From the NCBI RefSeq assembly GCF_000717995.1, contig NZ_JODM01000007.1:62001-126000 (forward strand): 64,000 nt of DNA, written 5' to 3'. The position numbers and the translations under genes were made by a program. This stretch comes from Streptomyces violaceorubidus. GTDB taxonomy: Bacteria > Actinomycetota > Actinomycetes > Streptomycetales > Streptomycetaceae. Below the pieces are notes generated by a model that did no database searches, was not told where the DNA came from, and saw only the letters and a program-made list of their open reading frames with translations. Numbering within the stretch: the first letter of the stretch is position 1; the number at the start of each line of letters is the position of its first letter. This document shows positions 54,256-61,967 of this stretch, piece after piece.

Positions 54256-55227
54256 GTGGTGGGAAACCCCCTTGAGAGATCCGGAGAAGAGCGCATCCGT
54301 AGGTCAGAGCACTCGAACGAACCTCCGCCGTATCCGGCGGATCGGCCGGTCCGGTGGCCGGCCCAAGCCTTCGCCGAGGGCGCCGGAGAGGGCCAGTCGG
54401 TTGAGCCCGACGTCGTCCCGCGCTCACCAGCGGAGGCGTTTCGCGCCGCGTCGACGCCCGAGGCGGCTTTCGACGCGCTGTACGTGCACGCGGCGCCTGA
54501 TCTGGTCCACCAGACGCACCTGCTGACCGGGCATCGAGGGCGAGCCTTCGAATCCGTCGAGTATGCCTTCTGCCGAGCCTGGGAATGCTGGCCGGAGGTC
54601 GCCGTCACCCCGGACCCGGTGAGCTGGGTGCGAGCGTGCGCCCATGAATACGCTCTCTCACCGTGGCATCGTTTTCGGACGGCCTTCGAACGACAGCCGC
54701 CCGCTCCCGGCGATCCGGTGTCCAGCGCGCTCCTTCGCCTGAGTCCGCAGCACCGGCGAACCCTCCTGCTCTGTGACGGCCTGCAGTTGACCGCCCAACA
54801 GGCGGCAGCGGAACTCGAGGCCTCCCGTACCGCCACCCTGAACAGGCTGCTCCACGCCCGGGCCCACCTCGCCCGGCAGCTCCCTGGAGTCGGTGTCCCC
54901 GAATCACTGCCTCCGAGGATCAGAGCACTCGTGACGACGCGATCGACCGCGACCCTGCCCACGGCAACCGCGGTACGTGGCGAGAGCGAGCGCCGGGTCC
55001 AACTCATCATCCGCACGGTCGCCGGCGCGGTGCTCGCGCTGAGCACCCTCGTCACCGTTTCCGTCCTGACGAGTCCGGATCGGCCCGATCTCCCCGCGTC
55101 CCAGGAGACCGCCGGGACCGCCGGGCATGCGAGCTGCCCCTCGAACACCACGTGGGCTGAGTCCTGTCACCGCACGCGGATGAGTACCCGTACTCACGTC
55201 CAGGGCATCCCGCGCCGCGACCATTGA
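54256..55227 (+). CDS. Sigma-70-like helix-turn-helix protein with a membrane segment
   Basis: 323 residues. Residues ~60-155 look like a reduced sigma region 2 (AFDALYVHAAPDLVHQTHLLTGHRGRAFESVEYAFCRAWECW). Region 4 follows (LLRLSPQHRRTLLLCDGLQLTAQQAAAELEASRTATLNRLLHARAHL). A membrane helix comes near 265-285 (TVAGAVLALSTLVTVSVLT), then a short outside tail with Cys residues. ECF sigma factors are usually soluble; a fused membrane helix suggests tethering. The start is not certain: GTG 54256 is the first in-frame codon, without a strong ribosome site. Confidence 0.65.
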   Translation: MVGNPLERSGEERIRRSEHSNEPPPYPADRPVRWPAQAFAEGAGEGQSVEPDVVPRSPAEAFRAASTPEAAFDALYVHAAPDLVHQTHLLTGHRGRAFESVEYAFCRAWECWPEVAVTPDPVSWVRACAHEYALSPWHRFRTAFERQPPAPGDPVSSALLRLSPQHRRTLLLCDGLQLTAQQAAAELEASRTATLNRLLHARAHLARQLPGVGVPESLPPRIRALVTTRSTATLPTATAVRGESERRVQLIIRTVAGAVLALSTLVTVSVLTSPDRPDLPASQETAGTAGHASCPSNTTWAESCHRTRMSTRTHVQGIPRRDH

Positions 55228-55286
55228 CGCAGAGACGCAGGCACGGGCGTCGACCGACACCCGAGACCATCATGGGGGAACCTTTC

Positions 55287-55733
55287 ATGTCCCGACGAAT
55301 CGTCCTGTCCTCGGCAGCCGCGGTGCTCGTCCTCGGCGGTGCGGGAGCCTTCGCACTCGCGCAGGACGAGGACCGGCCGATCTCCCTGGCGAACAGCACC
55401 GCGCGTTACACGCCCCCCGGCCACAACCAGGACGGCTCCCTCACCTTCACCACCGACGTCACGACGTCCGAGGGCCTGAAGGACCTCAAGGTACTGGCCT
55501 GGCCGGCGGACAACGCCACCTTCGCGAAGAACGGGCTGACCGAGAAGGACATGGCCGAGGTGGAGTCCGCCACCTGCGAGTCGACCGGCAAGGACACCGC
55601 CCGCTGCACCTACCGGATCACCGGGCCCGCCGCCGGGGTCGAGAACGGCACCTGGTACGTCGCCACCCTTGCCACGGCGAAGAACGGCGACACGGTTCTC
55701 GACCCGAAGACGTCCACCTTCACGGTCGGCTGA
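55287..55733 (+). CDS. Secreted DUF5707-like protein
   Basis: 148 residues. A signal peptide (SRRIVLSSAAAVLVLGGAGAFALA) precedes a small beta-sandwich: ARYTPPGHNQDGSLTFTTDV, LKDLKVLAWPADN and EVESATCESTGKDTARCTYRITGP with a likely disulphide. The end is GTWYVATLATAKNGDT. It matches the DUF5707 family of Streptomyces secreted proteins as I recall it. ATG 55287 is chosen (GGGGGA 8 bases upstream); ATG 55272 is in frame. Confidence 0.75.
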   Translation: MSRRIVLSSAAAVLVLGGAGAFALAQDEDRPISLANSTARYTPPGHNQDGSLTFTTDVTTSEGLKDLKVLAWPADNATFAKNGLTEKDMAEVESATCESTGKDTARCTYRITGPAAGVENGTWYVATLATAKNGDTVLDPKTSTFTVG

Positions 55734-56192
55734 GGGCAGTACGGCCCCCGAGAGCGGTGAGACCGAGCGCGAGGTCCATAGGTGTCGTCCGCTTCAACAT
55801 GGCACTCACTGCGAGCAGTTGAAGAACGGGGCCGTAGGGTGCGGCACATGGAGTCGTTGATCGCTGCCCTCCGTGAGGAGGAAGATGCCGCCCACTTCCT
55901 CGCCCGCACTTGAGGGGTTTGCCGGCGACGGCGCCGGCGGCACCTTCTTCTTCTGCGGTGAAAAGGAGGAGCGGCTCTGGTGGCCGTCGGTCTTCCCGAG
56001 TTGGTCCGGCTTCTGCCGGTCGCTCCGTGGTGGCAGGGCCGCCAGACCTTCACGGACGAGGAGAGTCGTGGGCTTGAGACGGAGTATCTGGACGGTCTGA
56101 GGCTCCCTCTCCGTCAGAGCCACGTTCCGTGCCGTTGACGGCCGGGAGCGGACGGCCGCCGTCACCGGCGGCTCTGCGGTGACCCGCGCTGC
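55734..56192. other. Intergenic region with short ORFs
   Basis: About 460 bases. ATG 55848-55913 encodes a 21-residue peptide (MESLIAALREEEDAAHFLAR start) that looks like the cut N-terminus of a longer coiled-coil protein. The 52-codon ORF at 55980 is listed separately. The rest holds nothing I can identify. Confidence 0.4.
55980..56138 (+). CDS. Small ORF, 52 residues
   Basis: GTG start preceded by GGAGGA 9-10 bases upstream; product begins VAVGLPELVRLLPVAPWWQG. No family is recognised. It may be a real small gene or the tail of a lost one. Confidence 0.3.
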   Translation: MAVGLPELVRLLPVAPWWQGRQTFTDEESRGLETEYLDGLRLPLRQSHVPCR

Positions 56193-56609
56193 TCAGGGCG
56201 ATCCCACCACCGTGCTCCGGCCCGTTCCAGGTTCGAGAGGGCGGTCGCTGTCTTCCGCCGCGTCAAAGGCTTCGCGTGCTTGCTCGATGGCCGGCATGTG
56301 CTGCGATGCCCAGGCCAGCAGCACGTCGATGGGGTGGCGAAGCGTCTTGCCGAGACGGGTGATCCGGTACTGGACCGCTACGGGCCGGGTGGAGACGACC
56401 TCGCGCTCGATCACCCCGTTGCGTTCGAGCCGCCGCAGTGTCGCGGTGAGCGACTTCTGTGTGACCTGGGGGATGGCCCGGCGCAGTTCGTTGAAGCGGC
56501 ACGGGCGTTCACAGAGCTCGTTGAGGACGCTGAGCGACCACTTGTCGAGGATCTGGTCGAGCAGTTCGCGGTGCGGTGCGTCGATGCGGAGCTCGTCGGC
56601 GGTGTCCAT
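56193..56609 (-). CDS. HxlR-family transcriptional regulator
   Basis: 138 residues. The HxlR winged helix is clear: LDQILDKWSLSVLNELCERPCRFNELRRAIPQVTQKSLTATLRRLERNGVIEREV, then the wing VQYRITRLGKTL and a dimer helix. Members respond to aldehydes, quinones or oxidants, often through Cys residues; one Cys lies in ELCERPCRFNEL along with a second. It is divergent from the RidA-like gene and should bind the palindrome between them. Confidence 0.9.
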   Translation of the reverse strand: MDTADELRIDAPHRELLDQILDKWSLSVLNELCERPCRFNELRRAIPQVTQKSLTATLRRLERNGVIEREVVSTRPVAVQYRITRLGKTLRHPIDVLLAWASQHMPAIEQAREAFDAAEDSDRPLEPGTGRSTVVGSP

Positions 56610-56644
56610 GGCGAAACCTGGTTTCGTTGAAGTGTCCTTCTGCC

Positions 56645-56669
56645 ACTAGGTAGCTTACCGATACCTACT
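56645..56669. promoter_or_regulatory. Putative HxlR operator
   Basis: TAGGTA (56647-56652) and TACCTA (56662-56667) form a perfect inverted repeat with a 9-base spacer; the arms extend by one or two bases with a mismatch. It is in the 87-base gap between the HxlR and RidA genes and overlaps the expected promoters. Confidence 0.6.
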
Positions 56670-56696
56670 CGGGTGACCACTTCAGAGGAGCGAGAC

Positions 56697-57107
56697 ATGA
56701 CTGTTCAGCACTTCACGCCGGCCGGCATGCTGCAGCCGACCCCGTACCACCACGTCGCCGTGGGCACCGGAACCAGGCACGTCCACGTCAGCGGCCAGAT
56801 CGCACGCCAGGCCGACGGGACACCGGTCGCGCCCGGCGACCTGACCGGGCAGGTCGCCCAGGCGCTGCGCAACACCTCCGTCGGCCTGACGGGCGCGGGT
56901 GCCTCGCTCGCGGACGTACTTCGCCTGACGTTCTACGTGACCGGGTGGAGCCCGGAGAAGATCGCCGATTTCACGGCGGGCGTCGAATCCGTCGCCGACG
57001 AGATCGGGCTCCGTCTCCCCATGCCCCCGGCCTCCCTCATAGGCGTCGAGTACCTCTTCGAGCCGGACGTCCTCGTCGAGGTCGAGGCGACCGCCCTTCT
57101 TGACTGA
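56697..57107 (+). CDS. RidA/YjgF-family protein
   Basis: 136 residues with the RidA trimeric fold: YHHVAVGTGTRHVHVSGQIARQADG, QVAQALRNTSVGLTGAGASLADVLRLTFYVT and the C-terminal LIGVEYLFEPDVLVEVEATA. The canonical Arg of IPxTRxA/RPAR is altered to MPPASLIGV, so the deaminase activity on enamines is uncertain. AGAGGAG lies 7 bases upstream. It is regulated by the adjacent HxlR protein in all likelihood. Confidence 0.87.
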   Translation: MTVQHFTPAGMLQPTPYHHVAVGTGTRHVHVSGQIARQADGTPVAPGDLTGQVAQALRNTSVGLTGAGASLADVLRLTFYVTGWSPEKIADFTAGVESVADEIGLRLPMPPASLIGVEYLFEPDVLVEVEATALLD

Positions 57108-57207
57108 CGAGCGCGTCCCGGACCGGACCCCGCGAACGACGCAAGTACGGCGGCGCTCCAGGATCCCGCCCGATTGGCCGCGAGGATCACGAAGCCGGAC
57201 CGAGGGA

Positions 57208-58329
57208 TCAGGAGCGGTCGAACAGAGTGACCACGCTCTGCGGCGCCCCTCGGCCGAAGAAGACCTCCAGGTTCCGCGCCGAGCGGTCGGCCGCGTCGGT
57301 CCCGCGCGGGAACAGCCGCTCTTCGTAGGCGGTGAGCGCGGCCTCGGCGTCGGGTTGCTCGGCCAACTCGCCGGCCAGGGCGGCGCCGTCGTACATGGCG
57401 AGGTTCGCGCCCTCGCCGGCGAAGGGCGACATCAGATGCGCGGCGTCGCCGACGAGCGTCACGCCGGGTACCCGGTCCCAGGTGAGCCCGACGGGAAGGG
57501 CGTGGATGGGCCGGAGCCGCGGTGTCGCCTCGCTCGCGGTGACGAAGGCGGTGAGCAGCGGGGACCAGCCGTCGAACTCGTCGGCGACCTGGCGCAGGCC
57601 CGCGGACGGGTCGCCGAAGTCGATCGACCTCATCCACGCCTCGGGCTTGTTGAGTGCCACGTATCCACGCACACGCCCGTCTGCGTCGCGATGGGCGATG
57701 ATGCCCCGGCCCGGCGCGACGGCCATCAGCGTGCCGCTGCCGATCGCGGCCACACTCGCCCGATGGTCCCGGCCGCCCGGGGCGAGGGCGATCTCGACGA
57801 AGCAGGTCCCGCTGTAGGAAGGCGTGGCGGGGGTGAGCAGCGGTCGCACCCTCGACCAGGCGCCGTCCGCGCCGACGACGATGTCGGCGCGCGCGGTGGA
57901 ACCGGTGTCGAAGGTGAGGTCGTAGCCGCCCCCCTCACGGTGCCGGACCGAGGTGAGTTTGTGGCCCCACCTGATCGTCCTGGACGCCAGTGAGTCGATG
58001 AGCAGGCGTCGCAGTTCGCCACGATCCACCTCCGGACGGCCCGAACCGGGGTCCGCGGGCCTGTCGAAGAGGAACCTGCCGTGGCGGTCGACCACGCGCT
58101 TGGCGTCCTCGCCCGGACGGACCAGAGCGAGGAACTCGTCGTACAGACCGGCCGTGCGCATCGCGACCTGTCCGGTCTCTTCGTGGATGTCGAGCAGGCC
58201 ACCCTGCGTGCGGGTCGTCGCCGAGTCCTCGCCCTCGTAGATCGTCGTGGCGACGCCGTGGGTCTGAAGCACCCGGGCGAGCGTCAGGCCGCCCAGCCCC
58301 GCTCCGACGACGGCGATGGTCTTCCGCAT
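57208..58329 (-). CDS. FAD-dependent monooxygenase, TetX-like
   Basis: 373 residues. The FAD-binding Rossmann motif is VVGAGLGGLTLARVLQTHG (residues ~7-25), the middle motif is ADIVVGADGAWSRVRPLL and the second FAD motif is GVTLVGDAAHLMSPFAGEGANLAMYD. This order and YEGE... TQGGLLDIHEETGQ recall TetX tetracycline-inactivating enzymes and their relatives. It should hydroxylate an aromatic or polyketide substrate with NADPH. AGGAG lies 7 bases upstream of ATG 58329. The natural substrate is unknown; it may confer resistance. Confidence 0.87.
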   Translation of the reverse strand: MRKTIAVVGAGLGGLTLARVLQTHGVATTIYEGEDSATTRTQGGLLDIHEETGQVAMRTAGLYDEFLALVRPGEDAKRVVDRHGRFLFDRPADPGSGRPEVDRGELRRLLIDSLASRTIRWGHKLTSVRHREGGGYDLTFDTGSTARADIVVGADGAWSRVRPLLTPATPSYSGTCFVEIALAPGGRDHRASVAAIGSGTLMAVAPGRGIIAHRDADGRVRGYVALNKPEAWMRSIDFGDPSAGLRQVADEFDGWSPLLTAFVTASEATPRLRPIHALPVGLTWDRVPGVTLVGDAAHLMSPFAGEGANLAMYDGAALAGELAEQPDAEAALTAYEERLFPRGTDAADRSARNLEVFFGRGAPQSVVTLFDRS

Positions 58330-58534
58330 GCTGCGCTCCTCTGTGGCGCCGACACACGTCGGCGATGGTCAGGAGACGCTCACCGATCAGAACCATCTGC
58401 ATCGATGTACGAGCGATGCCCCGGTGGGTGGACCCGCGGGCCATCGTTTTTCGCGACCCGGTGACTATAGCCCGACGTCCGGGGACGGCAGCCGGCGGGA
58501 AGCCCACACCGTTAACAACAACTGCATCCTCCCT

Positions 58535-58954
58535 GCTTGTACAGACCGGCTCGTCCTCGCCGTCCGGTCGGGCCACCCGCTCACCGAACAGCCCGTGACC
58601 GTGGAGAGCTACACGGCGGCCGAGCACGTCACCGTCTCCCGGCGCGGCAGCCTGCACGACCGGATCGACGACGCCCTGACCGCCCTTGGCCACGAGCGCC
58701 GCGTCATCGCCTCCGCCCCGACCACGGCCCCCGCACTGCAACTCGCGCACGACACCGACCTCGTGGTCACCCTTCCCGACGCGACCACCCGCTCCAGCCG
58801 TCACCAGTTGGGCCTCACCACACTCCAACTCCCGCTCGAACTGCCCCCCGTGACCCTCCACCTGCTCTGGCACCATCGCCACGACAACGACCCCGCCCAC
58901 ACCTGGCTGCGCGACACGGCGATACAGACCCTCCGGGCCCTGTTCCGTACCTAG
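58535..58954 (+). pseudogene. LysR-family regulator, C-terminal remnant
   Basis: The readable part starts around CTDRLVLAVRSGHPLTE and includes LHLLWHHRHDNDPAHTWLRD. This is the last ~140 residues of a LysR effector-binding domain. The HTH and the first half of the effector domain are missing. An open frame continues upstream to 58316 but the residues there do not fit LysR. It is therefore a 5'-truncated relic next to the TetX-like gene, which a complete LysR may once have controlled. Confidence 0.7.
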
Positions 58955-59013
58955 ACGTGCCTTCCTCCGACCTGCCCGCCAGGCATCGACGCGGTGTGGC
59001 CGGGCAGCGGTGC

Positions 59014-60027
59014 TTACGGGACCGTCAGGACGATCTTGCCCTGGATGTGCCCCTGGGCGGCGCGTGCGTGTGCGGCCTGGGCGTCCGCGAGCGGGAACGT
59101 GCTGTCGATCGCGACGCGGATGGCGCCCGTGCCGAGCAGGTGCCCCAGTTCGGCGAGCTGGGTGCCGTTCGCGCGGACCTGTGTGCCGGTCACGGTGATG
59201 TCCAGCTTCGCGTTCTCCTCGTCGTCGAACTCCCCGAAGTACACCGGGTGAAGGGCGCCGCCGCGCTTGAGGGTGGACAGGAAGCGCCGGCTGGTGGGGC
59301 CTCCGACGGCGTCCAGGACGACATCGACACCGCGGACGAGGTCCTCGGGGCGCTGCTTGGTGTAGTCGATGAACTCGTCGGCGCCGAGATCGCGCAAGAA
59401 CCTCTCGTGGCGTCCGGATGCCACGGCGATCACGCGGGCCCCCTTCCACTTCGCCAGTTGCACGGCGAGGTGGCCCACGCCACCGGCTGCGCCGTTGACG
59501 AGCACGGTGGTGTCGCCGTTCAGCGCCGGGGGACGGTGCCTGGCGTCCTGGAAGGGGGAGGGGTGGTCGTGTCCCACATCGATCAGGTACTGCCACGCCG
59601 TGAGCCCCGACATGGGCAGTCCGGCGGCGTGCGTGTGGTCGATCGCGGCCGGCTTGTGGGCGAGATCGGATGCCGGAGCGGTGACGTACTCGGCGTACGC
59701 ACCGCTCTGCATCAGAACGGGGAAACGCAGCATGCCGGTCACCTCGTCCCCGGCGGTGAAGCCGTGGACGTCGTCGGCGACGGCTTCCACGGTGCCCGAG
59801 ATGTCCGTCCCCGGAATCAGCGGCAGGTCGAACGGGGGCCTGAACTCGTCAGGGATGCCGGGCATGCCCTCGCGTACGTACCAGTCGGGCGGGTTGAGGC
59901 CGGCCGCGCGCACGCGGACGAGCACCTCGCCCGGCGCCGGTGCGGGTATCTCCGCCTCTTCGTGGCGCAGTACTCCGGGGCCGCCGAATGCGTGCAGCCG
60001 GATGGCCTTCATCGTGAGGTCCGACAT
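59014..60027 (-). CDS. Zinc-free quinone oxidoreductase-like MDR protein
   Basis: 337 residues. The MDR catalytic domain contains VRVRAAGLNPPDWYVREG and LIPGTDISGTVEAV. The NADPH loop is VNGAAGGVGHLAVQLAKWKGARVIAVA. The absence of zinc Cys/His ligands and the AGGVG loop mark the quinone reductase/crotonyl-CoA reductase-like group. It probably reduces quinones or reactive alkenals. AGGGAGA lies 3 bases before ATG 60027. It is divergent from the TetR gene, across a large palindrome. Confidence 0.9.
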   Translation of the reverse strand: MSDLTMKAIRLHAFGGPGVLRHEEAEIPAPAPGEVLVRVRAAGLNPPDWYVREGMPGIPDEFRPPFDLPLIPGTDISGTVEAVADDVHGFTAGDEVTGMLRFPVLMQSGAYAEYVTAPASDLAHKPAAIDHTHAAGLPMSGLTAWQYLIDVGHDHPSPFQDARHRPPALNGDTTVLVNGAAGGVGHLAVQLAKWKGARVIAVASGRHERFLRDLGADEFIDYTKQRPEDLVRGVDVVLDAVGGPTSRRFLSTLKRGGALHPVYFGEFDDEENAKLDITVTGTQVRANGTQLAELGHLLGTGAIRVAIDSTFPLADAQAAHARAAQGHIQGKIVLTVP

Positions 60028-60083
60028 GGTTCTCCCTATGTCCGCGGTGCGGGTACGCTGATTCGGATCAGCGATCCATATAA

Positions 60084-60121
60084 CCGGTTCACTGATCCGA
60101 ATATATGGATCAGCGAACCGG
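60084..60121. promoter_or_regulatory. Putative TetR operator (large palindrome)
   Basis: CCGGTTCACTGATCC (60084-60098) and GGATCAGCGAACCGG (60107-60121) form 15-base arms with one mismatch and an 8-base AT-rich centre. A third half-site (GGATCAGCGATCC) lies at 60065-60077. The site fills the gap between the oxidoreductase and TetR genes, so it is likely bound by that TetR to repress both. Confidence 0.7.
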
Positions 60122-60147
60122 ATCGTCAAGCGGCAAGTGAGGGACCC

Positions 60148-60765
60148 ATGCGGGCCGACGCCAGGAGAAACCGCGACCACCTGCTCGCCGTCGCAGGCGA
60201 CGTCATCAGTGAGCAGGGCGTCGACGTGTCGATGCGCGACATCGCGCGCCGGGCGGACGTCGGACTCGCGACGCTTCTGCGGCACTTCCCGACGCGCGAG
60301 GCACTGCTGGAGGCGCTGCTTCACACGAGCTTCCACGAGCTGACGGCGAGGGCCGCCGAGCTCGAGGCGTCGCAGGCGGTCGAAGGGGCCCTTGTCGCGT
60401 GGGTCCGCGAGTGTGTCGCCTGGACCACCGAGTACCGGGGCGTGACGGTGCTGATGGCGGCCGCCATCGAGGACCCCGAGTCCGCACTGCACGTCTCGTG
60501 CACCACTCTGCGCGCGGCCGGGGGCCGCCTCCTCGCCCGGGCGCAGGCCGAGGGCAGGGCGCGTGACGACATCGACGGCGACGACCTGTTCGCACTGATA
60601 GCCATGCTCGCCTGGGCCGGTGACCAACCGGCGCTCGCTCCCCGCGCCGACCGCCTGTTCGCCGTTCTCGCCGACGCGGTCCTGGTGGACGCGGGTGACC
60701 GCGGGGGGCGGGGTGCCGAGAAACCCGCTCAGCCCAGCACGCGCCCGAGGAAGCCGCGGAGGTAA
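60148..60765 (+). CDS. TetR-family transcriptional regulator
   Basis: 205 residues. The N-terminal HTH is typical: HLLAVAGDVISEQGVDVSMRDIARRADVGLATLLRHFPTREALLEALL. The helical C-terminal domain resembles the SbtR/TetR_C group. GAGGGA lies 5 bases upstream of ATG 60148. It most likely represses itself and the divergent oxidoreductase through the palindrome at 60084-60121. The 3' end overlaps the hydrolase remnant on the opposite strand. Confidence 0.9.
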   Translation: MRADARRNRDHLLAVAGDVISEQGVDVSMRDIARRADVGLATLLRHFPTREALLEALLHTSFHELTARAAELEASQAVEGALVAWVRECVAWTTEYRGVTVLMAAAIEDPESALHVSCTTLRAAGGRLLARAQAEGRARDDIDGDDLFALIAMLAWAGDQPALAPRADRLFAVLADAVLVDAGDRGGRGAEKPAQPSTRPRKPRR

Positions 60766-61160
60766 CCCGCGACGACGTCCAGGAATTCGTGCAGGAGCGG
60801 GTAGAGCGGGCGGTGGTTCCGGTAGTCGCGGAACAGTGCCAGCTGGATCTCGTCGTTGCCCTCACGGGAGACGAGGGCGAAGTCGTGCTCCCAGGTGTCC
60901 GGGCTGACCAGGCTCGGGTCGGGCACGCCGCGCACGTATCGCCAGCGGATGGCGTCGGGAGTCAGCGCTGAGCGGACGGCCGGTTCGGTGTCGGCGCCGG
61001 GGTCCGCCCCGTACGCCCGGACGTCGGTCCAGAGCGACTCGTCGAGCGCGTATCGGTCCAGGCCCAGTTGGTCGAGCAGCGGGGAAGTGAGGTCGGCGAG
61101 GGCGTCGAAGGTGTAGGCGAACTCGCCCGCGAGAGGGGCGGCGGGGACGGCCTCGCTGAC
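60729..61160 (-). pseudogene. Alpha/beta-hydrolase remnant with internal deletion
   Basis: One open frame without any start codon except GTG 60935. It reads SEAVPAAPLAGEFAYTFDAL ADLTSPLLDQLGLDRYAL, a pre-nucleophile region of epoxide-hydrolase-like proteins, then jumps directly to ESLWTDVRAYGAD and WEHDFALVSREGNDEIQLALFRDYRNH from the cap or C-terminal region. The nucleophile elbow is missing, and a TGA lies just upstream at about 61161. It is a relic lying behind the acetyltransferase gene. Confidence 0.6.
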
Positions 61161-61179
61161 TCGTCAATCGATTTACGGG

Positions 61180-61851
61180 TTAGGAAGGGCGCCGTCGATG
61201 GGCGTACCGCTGGACCTGCTCGACAGCCGGCCGCTCGATGTCGGCCGGGCTGCCGGCCATGATCGTGCGGGTGTGCTCGGTGATCAGGTCGGCGGGCCAG
61301 TCCCACCAGGCGGCGCGCTGGAGCCGCTCGATGTCGGCGTCGTCGAAGCGCTGCCGGATCGGTCTGGCCGGGTTGCCGCCGACGATCGTGTACGGCGGGA
61401 CGTCTGCGGTCACCTGGGCGCCTGGCGCGATGATGGCACCGTCACCGATCCGCACGCCGGGCATGACCGTCGACCGGTAGCCGAACCACACGTCGTTGCC
61501 GACGACCGTGTCGCCGCGGCTGGGCATCGCGGTGACGATGTCGAGGGTCTGCTCGGCCCACCGGCCGCCGAACATGGTGAACGGGTACGTCGAGACGCCC
61601 ATCGACGGATGTTCGGCGCCGGCCATCAGGAACGTGGTTCCCGAGGCGATCGCGCAGTACCTGCCGATGATCAGGCGCTCCGGCCCGTAGGCGTAGAGGA
61701 CGTTGCGGTGCTCGAAGTCCGTGGCGCCGTCCGGGTCGTCGTAGTAGGTGTACTCGCCCACTTCGATGTTCGGGGAGGTGACCAGTGGGTTGAGGAACAC
61801 CACGCGGTCGTGGGCGGGCAGCGGGTGCACGGTGGTCGGGTCAGGAGACAA
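61180..61851 (-). CDS. Vat/CatB-type xenobiotic acetyltransferase (hexapeptide repeat)
   Basis: 223 residues. Left-handed beta-helix hexapeptide repeats are seen (VVGNDVWFGYRSTVMPGVRIGDGAIIAPGAQVTADV). The catalytic His is in GAEHPSMGVSTYPF, comparable to the Vat/CatB active site. NVLYAYGPERLIIGRYCAIASGTTF and YTIVGGNPARPIRQRF complete the family pattern. Such enzymes O-acetylate streptogramin A, chloramphenicol or similar compounds. I chose TTG 61851, with AAAGGA 8 bases upstream; GTG 61830 is possible. It follows the MFS gene on the same strand after 116 bases, which suggests a resistance pair. Confidence 0.87.
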   Translation of the reverse strand: MSPDPTTVHPLPAHDRVVFLNPLVTSPNIEVGEYTYYDDPDGATDFEHRNVLYAYGPERLIIGRYCAIASGTTFLMAGAEHPSMGVSTYPFTMFGGRWAEQTLDIVTAMPSRGDTVVGNDVWFGYRSTVMPGVRIGDGAIIAPGAQVTADVPPYTIVGGNPARPIRQRFDDADIERLQRAAWWDWPADLITEHTRTIMAGSPADIERPAVEQVQRYAHRRRPS

Positions 61852-61967
61852 GGCTGGAGTCCTTTGCGTAGGGGTGGGATGTCGCGCGGCGTCCTGGTGG
61901 GCCGCGACCGGACCAGGTGCGGATGCGACCTGGCACCTCTCCCGGCCAGGGCGGGCGGCCGTGACGG

